DNA from: Pseudomarimonas arenosa
GTDB lineage: Bacteria > Pseudomonadota > Gammaproteobacteria > Xanthomonadales > Xanthomonadaceae
NCBI RefSeq assembly: GCF_014841215.1
Contig: NZ_JACYTR010000033.1
Coordinates: forward strand, 1-47,754
Direction: 5' to 3'
Length of the DNA stretch: 47,754 nucleotides
Below are positions 25,562-35,602 of the stretch, piece by piece; position 1 is the first letter of the stretch, and each line of letters starts with the position of its first letter. The position numbers and the translations under genes were made by a program. The notes under the pieces were generated by a model, which did not search any database, was not told the origin of the DNA, and saw only the letters and a list, made by a program, of their open reading frames with translations.

Positions 25562-25669
25562 TAACCCGGATATTTCATCAGGTCGCGCTGAAAGACACCG
25601 CCAGCTCAGGCACACCCGGCACAAAGTCCTCGGAGATCATCCGCGCCTCCTCACGAAATATCCAGGCTA
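25562..25669 (-). repeat. MITE-like repeat, copy 2, with both inverted ends
   Basis: A 108-bp unit bounded by TAACCCGGATATTTCATCAG at one end and by the complement of TAGCCTGGATATTTCGTGAG at the other, so both ends match the TAGCCCGGATATTTCATGA terminus. The 49 bp at 25621-25669 match copy 1 with five differences. No open frame is present. The following bases to 25779 hold AGGCTGCTGAGAC and no gene. Confidence 0.75.
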
Positions 25670-25779
25670 ACAGGCTGCTGAGACCTCCATCCTGGCGCTT
25701 CTCAGGTCACTCGGGGCGGTAGTGAAAGCCGATGTTGGATCGAACGGCCGCTGCGCGGCAACGGCTGCTGCGCAATCGG

Positions 25780-27120
25780 CTAACGCCAGAACTTGATCAG
25801 GTCGCGATCCTCTTCCCGATCGCGGCCCATCACCAGGCCGCTGTCCTGCCGCGCTGAGCGACGTAGTTCGAGTTGATGCATGCCCGGCGGCAGATCACGC
25901 ACGTCGATCATCACCAACACGCCGTCCTGATCGCTGAAGGGGTCGCGCGCCCGCTGGCCTTGCAGCCCCTTCAACGGTCGGTCATTGAGCCGAATGGCAA
26001 AGCGCTCGACAAAGCAGTTGAGGGTGCGTTCGGCCTGCAAGCGCTGCGCGGCCCAGCGCTGAGGCTTGGTGGTCGCCGAATCGTCGGCGCTGCCTGCATC
26101 TCTGGCGGGTGCGCAATGCTCGGCCAACTCGGGATCGTGCTGCTCGGCCACATAGGGCAGCATCAGGCGCAGGTACGGGCCCTCAACCAGCCGATCCGGC
26201 AGGTAGGGCGTGCTGGCATAGCGCGAAATTTCCGAGCGTTCGCTGGCATAGTGCGAAGAGCTGGTGCCATCGCGTCGGCTCGGTTCGGGCAAGGACTCGC
26301 CGCGAATCCAGGCAGCACCGTTGAGACCGATTGTGATATCGACGAAGGTGACGGCCATGGCCAGGTAGATCACCCCCACCATCACCCAGTTGCCACGCTT
26401 ACCACCGACATTGGTGATGATCAGCGGCATCAAGGGAACGGTCAGCCGGCCCAGGGTCCACAACTGCGAGCTGCGCAGAGTGAAACGTAGGGCGCGTTCA
26501 CCCCAGCCACCCTCGGTCAGGCGCTTGCCGAACAGCTTGTCGAGTAGGGCGGCAAGCAGCATCGGACCAATCAACAGCCCCAGGGTGATGAAGATGGCCG
26601 GCTGGGCCCAGCCAAACGGATGGAAGATCACCGATACCCCGATCACCAGCATCGACAGCAGGAAGATGGCAATGGAGAACTGCGCGGCGAGAATGCCGTA
26701 GGCAAATACCAGGGCGGCCCGATTGTCGGCGCGTTCGACAGCGGCATCCAGATCGCCGCACAGGCTTTCGGTCAGTCGCCGCGCAATCGGACCGCCACTG
26801 AGGTTCTGCCACTGCGGACCGGCGGGAAATACCGACGCCGCGCCGACCAAGGCGACCCAGGCAGCGCGGGCGGCGATATGCAGGATGAACGTGCCGACCA
26901 GGATGGAAAGCACCAGCTTGCCGTAGACGTAGCCAAACAGCACAAAGCCGTCCCAGGGCACGGCAGCGATCGCGATACCCTTGATGAAGGCCTGCTCCAG
27001 CGGCGCCATGGCCTGCAGCAGGGCAAACACCACCGCCCCGGAGATCAGCAGTTCGACTTCCCAGGTCGGCGTGGTGCGGCTGGGGATATGTAGCCGGCTT
27101 TCGATAGGCGTCTCCGCCAT
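25780..27120 (-). CDS. Unrecognised multi-pass membrane protein
   Basis: A 446-residue protein I cannot assign. About seven membrane helices lie in residues 20-270 (for example LLISGAVVFALLQAMAPLE, LAAQFSIAIFLLSMLVIGV, AIFITLGLLIGPMLLAALL, WVMVGVIYLAMAVTFVDI). The C-terminal 170 residues are soluble and charged, with conserved-looking FVERFAIRLNDRPLKGL and GVLVMIDVRDLPPGMHQLEL, which resembles a small beta-sandwich. It has GGAGAG upstream of its ATG. It is on the same strand as its neighbours but separated by 259 bp from the hydrolase gene and by the repeat from the SRPBCC gene, so it is probably its own unit. The 27121-27379 gap shows no gene. Confidence 0.8.
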   Translation of the reverse strand: MAETPIESRLHIPSRTTPTWEVELLISGAVVFALLQAMAPLEQAFIKGIAIAAVPWDGFVLFGYVYGKLVLSILVGTFILHIAARAAWVALVGAASVFPAGPQWQNLSGGPIARRLTESLCGDLDAAVERADNRAALVFAYGILAAQFSIAIFLLSMLVIGVSVIFHPFGWAQPAIFITLGLLIGPMLLAALLDKLFGKRLTEGGWGERALRFTLRSSQLWTLGRLTVPLMPLIITNVGGKRGNWVMVGVIYLAMAVTFVDITIGLNGAAWIRGESLPEPSRRDGTSSSHYASERSEISRYASTPYLPDRLVEGPYLRLMLPYVAEQHDPELAEHCAPARDAGSADDSATTKPQRWAAQRLQAERTLNCFVERFAIRLNDRPLKGLQGQRARDPFSDQDGVLVMIDVRDLPPGMHQLELRRSARQDSGLVMGRDREEDRDLIKFWR

Positions 27121-27379
27121 GGTCAGCTCTCCTACCCGGTCGCTGACACCATTCGCAGGAATGAAGTCAGCACAAACGGTTGCGGTACTTGGTCGACTGG
27201 GTCACAAAGCCCGCAGCCGCCGACGAATTCAGCGCGCAGTATGGCGATTGACGCTGCTGATGTCGCGGCGTGACTGGTATGGCTGGTATTGCGTAATGGC
27301 ACCGCGGTCTGCGAAGTTGTGCAGGCGATGCGCCATCCATCCAAGCCTTTGTGCCGGGAGGGTCTGCGGGGCATTCTTG

Positions 27380-28369
27380 CTAGAAGTGCGCAAAGATCTC
27401 CGCCAGTCGCTCCAAGCGTGGCTTGGGGCGCGCCATCGCCAACGGTTCAATCGGCTGCCAGCCGGGCGTGGCCGGCTCGGCTATGGCGAAGACAAAGAAG
27501 TAATCGCCGTCGGCGCCCATCCTCAGGTCGGCGATCTGCAGCTGGTGTTCGGCCTGGATCACCCGCATGAATCCATGGGTGAACCAGTGCAGCTTCTGCC
27601 CCGCCGGCAGGATCATCGCCGCGCCCTTGGCGCGCGCCTCGGCCGGGGTCCAGCGCCAGCGCGGCGCCGCGGCGCCCGGGCGCAGCGAGACATAGGCCTC
27701 GCCGTCGGCATCGGCATCGACGGCCACGGCGCGCCACAGCAGGGTGGTGAACGGCGCCGGCGACACCAGCAAGCGTGCTTCCGTTCGGCCCTCGGCAAGC
27801 AGTGCTGCGCGGGCCTGATCCAGGGCTAGCTGTTGCGCCAACAGGCTCCAGCCAAGATAGGCACTGGACAGGCTGAGACCGAACAGGGCGGCGCGGCGTA
27901 CCCGCAGCGGCTGCGCCCGACCGCGCCAGATCCACAGGCAGGCCAGCAGCAAGGGCAGGGTGTACAGCGGATCGATGATGAACACCGAGGCCCACATCAC
28001 CGGAGGTGAGGCCAGCGGCCACCACAGCTGAGTGCCGTACACGGTGAAGGCGTCGAGCAATGGATGGGTGAGCAGCACCAGCCATACCAGCAGAAACCAG
28101 CGCCAGCGCGAAATCAAGCCAAGGCCCCGATCGAACTGATAGCTAAGAAAGGCCAGCATTGGCGCCAGCAGGAACAGCACTGGCAAGGAGTGGCTGAAGC
28201 TGCGGTGTTCGGTGAACTGGCGCAGCGGATCGAGGTGTCGGAGCAGCAACACATCGAGATCCGGCAAGGTGCCGAGCACGGCACCGTAGGCCATGGCGCG
28301 AGTGGGCAGCTTGGGCATCACCGCTGCAGCGACGGCGGCACCCAGGACGATCTGGCTGACTGAATCCAT
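27380..28369 (-). CDS. Membrane-bound metal-dependent hydrolase (YdjM family)
   Basis: A 329-residue inner-membrane protein of the YdjM/DUF457 family, described as membrane-bound metal-dependent hydrolases. The N-terminal family signature is complete: MDSVSQIVLGAAVAAAV, GAVLGTLPDLDVLLL with the metal-binding aspartates, and HRSFSHSLPVLF with histidines. Four or five membrane helices follow, then a periplasm- or cytoplasm-facing domain of about 150 residues. The ATG at 28369 is chosen over a TTG at 28384. E. coli YdjM belongs to the LexA regulon, but I see no SOS box here. The true substrate is unknown. Confidence 0.87.
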   Translation of the reverse strand: MDSVSQIVLGAAVAAAVMPKLPTRAMAYGAVLGTLPDLDVLLLRHLDPLRQFTEHRSFSHSLPVLFLLAPMLAFLSYQFDRGLGLISRWRWFLLVWLVLLTHPLLDAFTVYGTQLWWPLASPPVMWASVFIIDPLYTLPLLLACLWIWRGRAQPLRVRRAALFGLSLSSAYLGWSLLAQQLALDQARAALLAEGRTEARLLVSPAPFTTLLWRAVAVDADADGEAYVSLRPGAAAPRWRWTPAEARAKGAAMILPAGQKLHWFTHGFMRVIQAEHQLQIADLRMGADGDYFFVFAIAEPATPGWQPIEPLAMARPKPRLERLAEIFAHF

Positions 28370-28425
28370 GCACGAGAATCGCAAGAACGGACCCTGAGCC
28401 TAGCAGGGCCCGTCTCGACTTGCTG

Positions 28426-29619
28426 CTACAGCGCCGTGCCGATCAGGCCCAGCCCGGTGACACCGTTGTGACCGACCAGGATCAGCTCGCGGCCTTGCGG
28501 TCCCTCCATCAACCAGCCGCGGCCGCGGTAGGGCGAAAGCAGAGGGTCGTTCTGGTTGGTCAATTCGACGTCGAGCAGGCCCAGCTCACCCTCGCCGGCG
28601 GAAATCTTGCCGGCAAAATCGCAGCCGTTCGAGGTCGCGCCGGAAATGCGCACGCAGACCCTGCCATCCGCCGTCACGCTGAGCGCACCCAGGAAGGGGA
28701 AGAACTGACCGCGGGTGATTACCTCGAAGCCTTCCGCCAAGTCGGCCAGAGCCACTGGCGCTACCAGCGAATACCCTGTCGGTGGCGTGGCGCGGAAACG
28801 ATTGTAGTTCCAGCGACCAAAGGACTGCGTGGGTGGCGCAATGAGCTGGAAGACGCCGTCCGAATCGCGCCGCCACTCGCCCTGGTAACGATCACGAACG
28901 GAGTAGAGATTGGTCGCCCACATTGCATCGAACACCGCGCCGCTGACTTGAACGGCCTGCGCTTCCGAGGTGGAGACTGGCTCGATGACGGCAATCTCCG
29001 GCGTATAGGCGCCTACCCAGGTGGGCCCGGGGATCGGCAAGCCGCGTTCGATCGCCCACAGGCGGCCTTCCTGGTCGATCAGACCATGCAGGCTGAAGCT
29101 CGGACGATGGCCACCTTGAGTGTCCGAGGTACCACTTGCCAGAGTGACCGGCAGCGCGTTCTCGGGCGGCAGACGACACTCCACGCCGTCGAGAAAGGCA
29201 AGTTTGGCTAACGTCATCGAACCGTCATCGAACTCGTTGCTGGCGGCATCCCAGCTCAGCTGGGCGCTGTTGCAGGAGGGAAACTCCAGAGTCACCTGGC
29301 CCCATACCGGCAGTTGCAGGTCTGCCGCCGAAAAACTGCCGAAGCGCATGCCGCGCGGCGCATAGGCGGTGCCTTCGATGCGACGACCGTTGACCGAGCC
29401 CTCGATATACAGGGTCATTGGCCCGCCCTGGTTGTCGTAGGTGTGCCACAGCACCACAGCACGATCCGGCGCCACCAGGTCGACACTCAAGCCATGGCCG
29501 CTTTGTGCCGGGTTGTACCAGGGCCCACTGATCCCAGGCGGAAGTTTGGCCATCGCCGGTCCGCCCAGGCAGGCCGTCACCGTCAGGCCGAGCAATCGGC
29601 CATAGACACAGGGTTTCAT
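28426..29619 (-). CDS. Secreted protein with WYNPxQSGxG module
   Basis: A 397-residue exported protein of unknown function. The ATG at 29619 has TAGGAG eight bases upstream; an in-frame GTG at 29628 is too close to it. After a signal peptide (about 1-24, GGPAMA) comes the beta-rich module common in secreted proteins of this order: GPWYNPAQSGHGLSVDL, VVLWHTYDNQGGPMTLYIEG, then WGQVTLEFPSCNSAQLSW and an F-D-D-G-S-M-T-L-A-K-L strand. The second half (about 170-397) is not recognised and may be another all-beta domain. The same module is found at 31483-32493 and, rearranged, at 8178-9530. It is transcribed downstream of hemF but 129 bp apart. Confidence 0.78.
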   Translation of the reverse strand: MKPCVYGRLLGLTVTACLGGPAMAKLPPGISGPWYNPAQSGHGLSVDLVAPDRAVVLWHTYDNQGGPMTLYIEGSVNGRRIEGTAYAPRGMRFGSFSAADLQLPVWGQVTLEFPSCNSAQLSWDAASNEFDDGSMTLAKLAFLDGVECRLPPENALPVTLASGTSDTQGGHRPSFSLHGLIDQEGRLWAIERGLPIPGPTWVGAYTPEIAVIEPVSTSEAQAVQVSGAVFDAMWATNLYSVRDRYQGEWRRDSDGVFQLIAPPTQSFGRWNYNRFRATPPTGYSLVAPVALADLAEGFEVITRGQFFPFLGALSVTADGRVCVRISGATSNGCDFAGKISAGEGELGLLDVELTNQNDPLLSPYRGRGWLMEGPQGRELILVGHNGVTGLGLIGTAL

Positions 29620-29748
29620 CGTCTTCACTCCTAAAGATTGGCGCTACTCGCCCGCCACGAAGTGCGAGCGAAGGATGTTGTTATGCGCCATCTCTGCAGC
29701 GACAGCATCGATGTGACCGTCGCGTGAAGTGAAAGTTCAGTGGCGGTG

Positions 29749-31367
<1,619 letters not shown>

Positions 31368-31435
31368 GAAATTTCCGCCGCGGTCGGGGTCGACGCGCCG
31401 GCTTGATGAGGTCGAGCCCGATTATGCCCGGTCGG

Positions 31436-31470
31436 TGATCCGATCGACGCCAGCGACGTCGATCGGGTCA
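31436..31470 (-). terminator. Large hairpin downstream of a secreted-protein gene
   Basis: CCGATCGACG (31440-31449) pairs perfectly with CGTCGATCGG (31457-31466) across a 7-nt loop; the stem extends four more pairs with one G-T wobble. It lies 12 bp past the stop of the 31483-32493 gene. There is no T tract, so it may be a 3'-end stabiliser rather than a classical terminator. Confidence 0.45.
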
Positions 31471-31482
31471 GGCGTTGCGCAG

Positions 31483-32493
31483 TTATCGGCTGAGCTTGGC
31501 TTCGAGCTGGCGCCGAATCTCGTTGAAACGCGCCGCCGGGATGGTCGATTGACGTGTGCTCGGCAACTGTTTCGACAGCGCCTGCATGTCGATCCGCTCG
31601 CCGATGCCCTTGCCGCTGCGAGCGGCGGACGGATCGGCCTTGGACGGCCCCACGCCCTCTTCTACAAAGCTGCGACTGGCGCTGCGGAAGCCGCGCAGCG
31701 GAAAGAACACGCTCGGCTCATCGCCCTTGAAATAGACCGAGAACTCGCCTTCCATATCATTGGTACCGACGCGCACGATGTACACCACGAAGGTGTTGGC
31801 CGAGTCATTGACCACGAAGACGTGCTCGCGACTGGGCGTGTCGTAATAGCCGGTGGCATCGTGATCGCGCAGATCGACGTTGCGGCAGAAGCCATCGATG
31901 CTGTTGCCAGCGCGGCAGCCCTCCACATAACCAGGTGCTTCGCTGAGATCGATATCCTCGAAGATCAGCAGCTCACCGTAGAAGGGAAACAGGTCGGGGT
32001 CGTCGGAGAAATCCAGCAGCAGGCTCCATTCGCCCAGCATCTTGGTCAGGGTCAGCGGCCGTGCGCCATCTTCAGGGCGCTTGAGATAGAACTGAAAGCG
32101 CTCGATCGGAAAGGTGCGCCCGCCCCAGCTCAGCATCGCCTTGGTTGGATCCGAACTATTGAAATCAATCCGGATCGGGCCGCCGTTGCCGAGAAAGGCG
32201 GTGTTGGGGCGCCAGCTGCAGGATAGGCAGGGACCGCCGCGGAAGGCGTCGAGCTGACCGTCATAGCGTGCATTGCCGGTGAGGAAACCGGCAGTGGTAT
32301 ACCAGGTGGCAAAGCCGGCGGCGTCATAGCTGTACACGGCTGCGAACAGGAAGTTGTCCTGAATCTCGATCAGCATGCCGGTGCCCGGCTCGTTCGGATT
32401 CCACCACACGCCGTTTTCCGGTGTGTAGGCACGGGCGGGGCTGGCTACGATCAGCAGGGCCAGCAAGGCTAGACTCAAGTAACGCACCAACAT
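31483..32493 (-). CDS. Secreted protein with WWNPNEPGTG module
   Basis: A 336-residue exported protein of unknown function. The ATG at 32493 is preferred to one at 32499, which abuts the AGGAG ribosome binding site. A signal peptide (about 1-22, VASPARA) precedes a variant of the module also found at 28426-29619: GVWWNPNEPGTGMLIEIQ, FLFAAVYSYDAAGFATWYTTAGFLTG, and an R-I-D-F-N-S strand. Two cysteine pairs (CLSC, and C in EGCRAG with GFCRN) may form disulphides. The C-terminal 60 residues are basic and helical (PAARFNEIRRQLEAKLSR). A perfect 14-bp palindrome lies 49 bp before the start. Confidence 0.75.
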   Translation of the reverse strand: MLVRYLSLALLALLIVASPARAYTPENGVWWNPNEPGTGMLIEIQDNFLFAAVYSYDAAGFATWYTTAGFLTGNARYDGQLDAFRGGPCLSCSWRPNTAFLGNGGPIRIDFNSSDPTKAMLSWGGRTFPIERFQFYLKRPEDGARPLTLTKMLGEWSLLLDFSDDPDLFPFYGELLIFEDIDLSEAPGYVEGCRAGNSIDGFCRNVDLRDHDATGYYDTPSREHVFVVNDSANTFVVYIVRVGTNDMEGEFSVYFKGDEPSVFFPLRGFRSASRSFVEEGVGPSKADPSAARSGKGIGERIDMQALSKQLPSTRQSTIPAARFNEIRRQLEAKLSR

Positions 32494-32541
32494 GAGCATC
32501 TCCTGTTCGAATGTGCCGCGCAGCGCAGTCGGCGCGCGCTT

Positions 32542-32555
32542 GAGCGTCGATCGAC
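32542..32555. promoter_or_regulatory. 14-bp perfect palindrome upstream of a secreted-protein gene
   Basis: GCGTCGATCGACGC reads the same on both strands and lies 49-62 bp before the start of the 31483-32493 gene, in a position suited to a repressor or activator site. No regulator is identified, and GC-rich palindromes of this size can arise by chance. Confidence 0.3.
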
Positions 32556-32644
32556 GCGACGTCTGTGGATCACGCTAGGCGGACGAGCATTAATCGCGCC
32601 TTAGTGACTGTCTGCCAAGATGAACGCCTGCTGCCGCGCGTCGC

Positions 32645-33001
<357 letters not shown>

Positions 33002-33073
33002 TCATGCGTCGCGGCGGTTTGCCGCGGGCTCAAGGATAGTCGATTGGCCCTCGCTAGGGGGCGGCTATACGGC

Positions 33074-33673
33074 TTAGCGTCGCAGACGGATATGGATCAG
33101 ACCGGCAGTCACCGCATCGCCCAGCGCATCGTGGCGTTCAAACAGGGGAATGCCCAGGGCAGTGGCAATGGCGTCGAGATTGGCCACTGCCGGTTGCCCG
33201 GGTGCGTGCTGGGTGCGCCAGCGTTGATAGGCGTGGCGCACGTCGATCAGCCGATTGGGCAGACCAAAGCCAAAGCAGGCGCGCAGCGGTCGATCCAGCA
33301 TGGCGCGGTCGAAACCCGGACAATAGCCGACCAGCGGTCGATTGCCGACGAAACGCAACATCTCATCCAGGGCCTGGCGGATCGGCAGGCCCTGCGCCAG
33401 ATCCGCTGGACGAATGCCGTGATGCTCGATTGCCGCGCCGATATGTTTGCTATCGCTTTGCACGGTGAGTGTCAGGCGCTCGCGCAGTCGCAGCAGCGCG
33501 CCGGCACCGGGCACCATGGCCATGCTGAGGATGTGATCGCGACCCGGATCGAGACCGGTGGTTTCGAGGTCGAAAGCCACCCACTCCGGGCCGCGATAGG
33601 GCTGGAAACAGGCGGCGTAGGGCCCGTGGCGATGGCTACGCGATTCCCACCAGCGTTGGCCCGGCCAGATCAC
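33074..33673 (-). CDS. DnaQ-like 3'-5' exonuclease (DEDDh)
   Basis: A 199-residue DEDD-superfamily exonuclease. Exo I is FDLETTGLDPGRDHILSMAMV, Exo II is VGYCPGFDRAML, and Exo III is RHDALGDAVTAGL with the histidine of the DEDDh type, so it should be active. It is not the polymerase III epsilon subunit, as the polymerase-binding tail is absent. It starts 18 bp after the cNMP/CBS/DUF294 gene; this pair commonly accompanies DUF4212-ActP genes, by my knowledge of such clusters, but the reason is not known. Confidence 0.85.
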   Translation of the reverse strand: MIWPGQRWWESRSHRHGPYAACFQPYRGPEWVAFDLETTGLDPGRDHILSMAMVPGAGALLRLRERLTLTVQSDSKHIGAAIEHHGIRPADLAQGLPIRQALDEMLRFVGNRPLVGYCPGFDRAMLDRPLRACFGFGLPNRLIDVRHAYQRWRTQHAPGQPAVANLDAIATALGIPLFERHDALGDAVTAGLIHIRLRR

Positions 33674-33691
33674 CCTTCGCCATCCTCCTTG

Positions 33692-35500
33692 CTATAGCCG
33701 GAAGCGCTGCTTCAGCACCAGCTTGAATGATTCCACCACGCCCAGGGCATCGCGCAGCAGTTCGCGATCGAGGCGGTCGAGGCGACTCAGTGCCAGCTGA
33801 TTGTCGACCGTTCTGCCAGCCGCTAGCGCTTCCAGCTGCGCCGCCAGGCGTTGACGCTGAAACACCGCCAGGGCGTGCTCGATGTCCTGGCCCAGGGTCG
33901 CGCGCAGCGCGCCGGCCTCGACCAGTGCCTGAAGCCGGTCGAGGCTGTTGCGTGCGGCGATCCCGGCGGCCAGGGCCAAGGCACGCAGGCCATGTACCAG
34001 CGGAAACAGCGCGCCCTTCTTCAGATCAATGCGGTCGTCGCGCGATTTCAGCCGGCCGAACAGGCCGAGCGGCGTGTGGAATTCCAGCGCTGCAGCGGCA
34101 AACTGGCGCAGTAGCAGGTCATTGCGTGCCGCCTGCAGCATTGCCGGTCGCAGCTGCTCGAACAAAGTGGCCTCGCCGGCAATGGCGCGGGCATCGAGCA
34201 GGATGGCGAAGTCCAGCAGCTGCTGTGGATCGCGGCTCTGACTTAGCTTAGCGATGCGTTGATGCCAGTCCGACTGACTGCCTTGCCAGTGCGGTTGGTT
34301 CAGCATCACCTTGCCAGGACAGGGCGGGAACCCGCAGCCGAGCAGAGCCTGGTGAAAGGCCTGGCAGAATGCGTTGCCCCGCTCAAGGCTGAACGCCTGT
34401 TCGCTGTGGTCGCGATAGATCAGCGCATTGTCCTGATCAGTACGCAGGATCTGCTCGCGGCGACCTTCGCTGCCCAGCACCAGGATGCAGACCTGATCGC
34501 GCAGACTGTTGTCCAGCAGCAACTCGTACAGGCGCCGGAACAGTCGCGTATTCAAGGCCGACACCAGGTCCATCAAGTAGGCGCTGCGGGCACCGCGGGA
34601 GAACAGCAGACGCACCAGTTCCGGCACCCGGCGCGACGCCGCCTGTACCGCTTCAACTGATTCAGCACGCTCCAGCTCGAGGTCAATCAGATGCGAGTGA
34701 CTGGAAAAGTGGCTCAGCACCTCGCCCATGCCCAGGGTGCCGAGAATCTGCTCGCCATCCCGCACTACCACACGTTCCACCTGCTGCTCGGTCATCAGCA
34801 CCAGCGACTGGAACAACATCTCGCGCGTATCGACACAGAGCAGCGGGCTAAGCACCCAGGGCTGCACCGCTTGCTCCGGCCCTGCGCCTTCCAGAGCCAG
34901 GGCATCGAGCAGATCGGTACGGGTGACGATGCCGGGCGCCTGCCCTGCGCCACGCTCTACCAGCACGCAGCTCACCCGCTTGCTCTTCATCGCTTGCCGG
35001 GCCTCGCGCAGACTGATTTCCGGCTGCACCCACACCGCTGGCGCCAAGCGCGCGTCGGCCACCCGAGTCAGCAGCGCGTCGTCCAGCTCCGAGGCCGCCT
35101 GCCAGTGGGCATTCTTGGCCGACAGTCCGTGGTGAAACCAGGCTGAAAAACCCGAGTTCTGCTGCATCGCGGCGCTGAACGCGGCCGCGTCCACCGCGTG
35201 ACACAGCAGATCTTCGATCACCTCGTAGGTGAAGCGCGCCGCACCCTGAATCACCGCAAAGGCGCCGATCACATCACCCGGCCCGTAGTCGGCCAGGCGC
35301 TGCTCAGCACCGACCTCCTGACGCAGCGCCTGTGCATGCCCCTTGATGATGAAGTACACCGCGGCCGAGGGCTGGCTTTGCTGCAGCGGACGCTCGCCGC
35401 GTTGAAACAGCACGATGTCACAGGCGCGGTCGAAGGCGCTGCGCTGTGCTTCGGTGAGCAAGGACAGCGGTGGCTCGTGGTAGCTCAGCAGTGGATTCAT
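33692..35500 (-). CDS. cNMP-binding/CBS/DUF294 nucleotidyltransferase-like protein
   Basis: A 602-residue cytoplasmic sensor-type protein. Order: a cyclic-nucleotide-binding-like domain (about 10-130, YFIIKGHAQAL, YGPGDVIGAFAVI), a CBS pair (about 160-275, VSCVLVERG, GIVTRTDLLDAL, VERVVVRDG, LGTLGMGEVLSHF), a GlnD-like nucleotidyltransferase domain (LGSEGRREQILRTDQDNALI near 345-365) and a helical DUF294 C-terminal domain (about 460-602). The GS-x-x-R-x-E and D-x-D elements of the transferase appear kept. It likely responds to adenosine nucleotides and cAMP, perhaps modifying or binding a transport component; this is inference. A hairpin separates it from actP 102 bp upstream. Confidence 0.87.
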   Translation of the reverse strand: MNPLLSYHEPPLSLLTEAQRSAFDRACDIVLFQRGERPLQQSQPSAAVYFIIKGHAQALRQEVGAEQRLADYGPGDVIGAFAVIQGAARFTYEVIEDLLCHAVDAAAFSAAMQQNSGFSAWFHHGLSAKNAHWQAASELDDALLTRVADARLAPAVWVQPEISLREARQAMKSKRVSCVLVERGAGQAPGIVTRTDLLDALALEGAGPEQAVQPWVLSPLLCVDTREMLFQSLVLMTEQQVERVVVRDGEQILGTLGMGEVLSHFSSHSHLIDLELERAESVEAVQAASRRVPELVRLLFSRGARSAYLMDLVSALNTRLFRRLYELLLDNSLRDQVCILVLGSEGRREQILRTDQDNALIYRDHSEQAFSLERGNAFCQAFHQALLGCGFPPCPGKVMLNQPHWQGSQSDWHQRIAKLSQSRDPQQLLDFAILLDARAIAGEATLFEQLRPAMLQAARNDLLLRQFAAAALEFHTPLGLFGRLKSRDDRIDLKKGALFPLVHGLRALALAAGIAARNSLDRLQALVEAGALRATLGQDIEHALAVFQRQRLAAQLEALAAGRTVDNQLALSRLDRLDRELLRDALGVVESFKLVLKQRFRL

Positions 35501-35554
35501 TGCGCGCTGACCCAGGCTATCGAAAGGCTAGTTTAGCCTCGGTAGCGGCATACG

Positions 35555-35593
35555 CCCTCCCGGCCTCCCCCTCCGCCGGAGGGGGGTGGGAGG
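35555..35593 (-). terminator. GC-rich hairpin between actP and the DUF294 gene
   Basis: A long C-rich arm (CCCTCCCGGCCTCCCCCTCCG) folds onto the G-rich CGGAGGGGGGTGGGAGG, just past the actP stop. It has no T tract on the minus strand, so partial termination or mRNA processing between the two genes is more likely than full termination. A small AGGCTA/TAGCCT hairpin lies at 35525-35539. Confidence 0.45.
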
Positions 35594-35602
35594 TGGTTGA
35601 AC

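Noticed and set aside
28370-28425. SOS box upstream of the YdjM-like gene
   Set aside because: No CTG-N10-CAG LexA site with the right flanks was seen near the start, and LexA sites differ among gammaproteobacteria.
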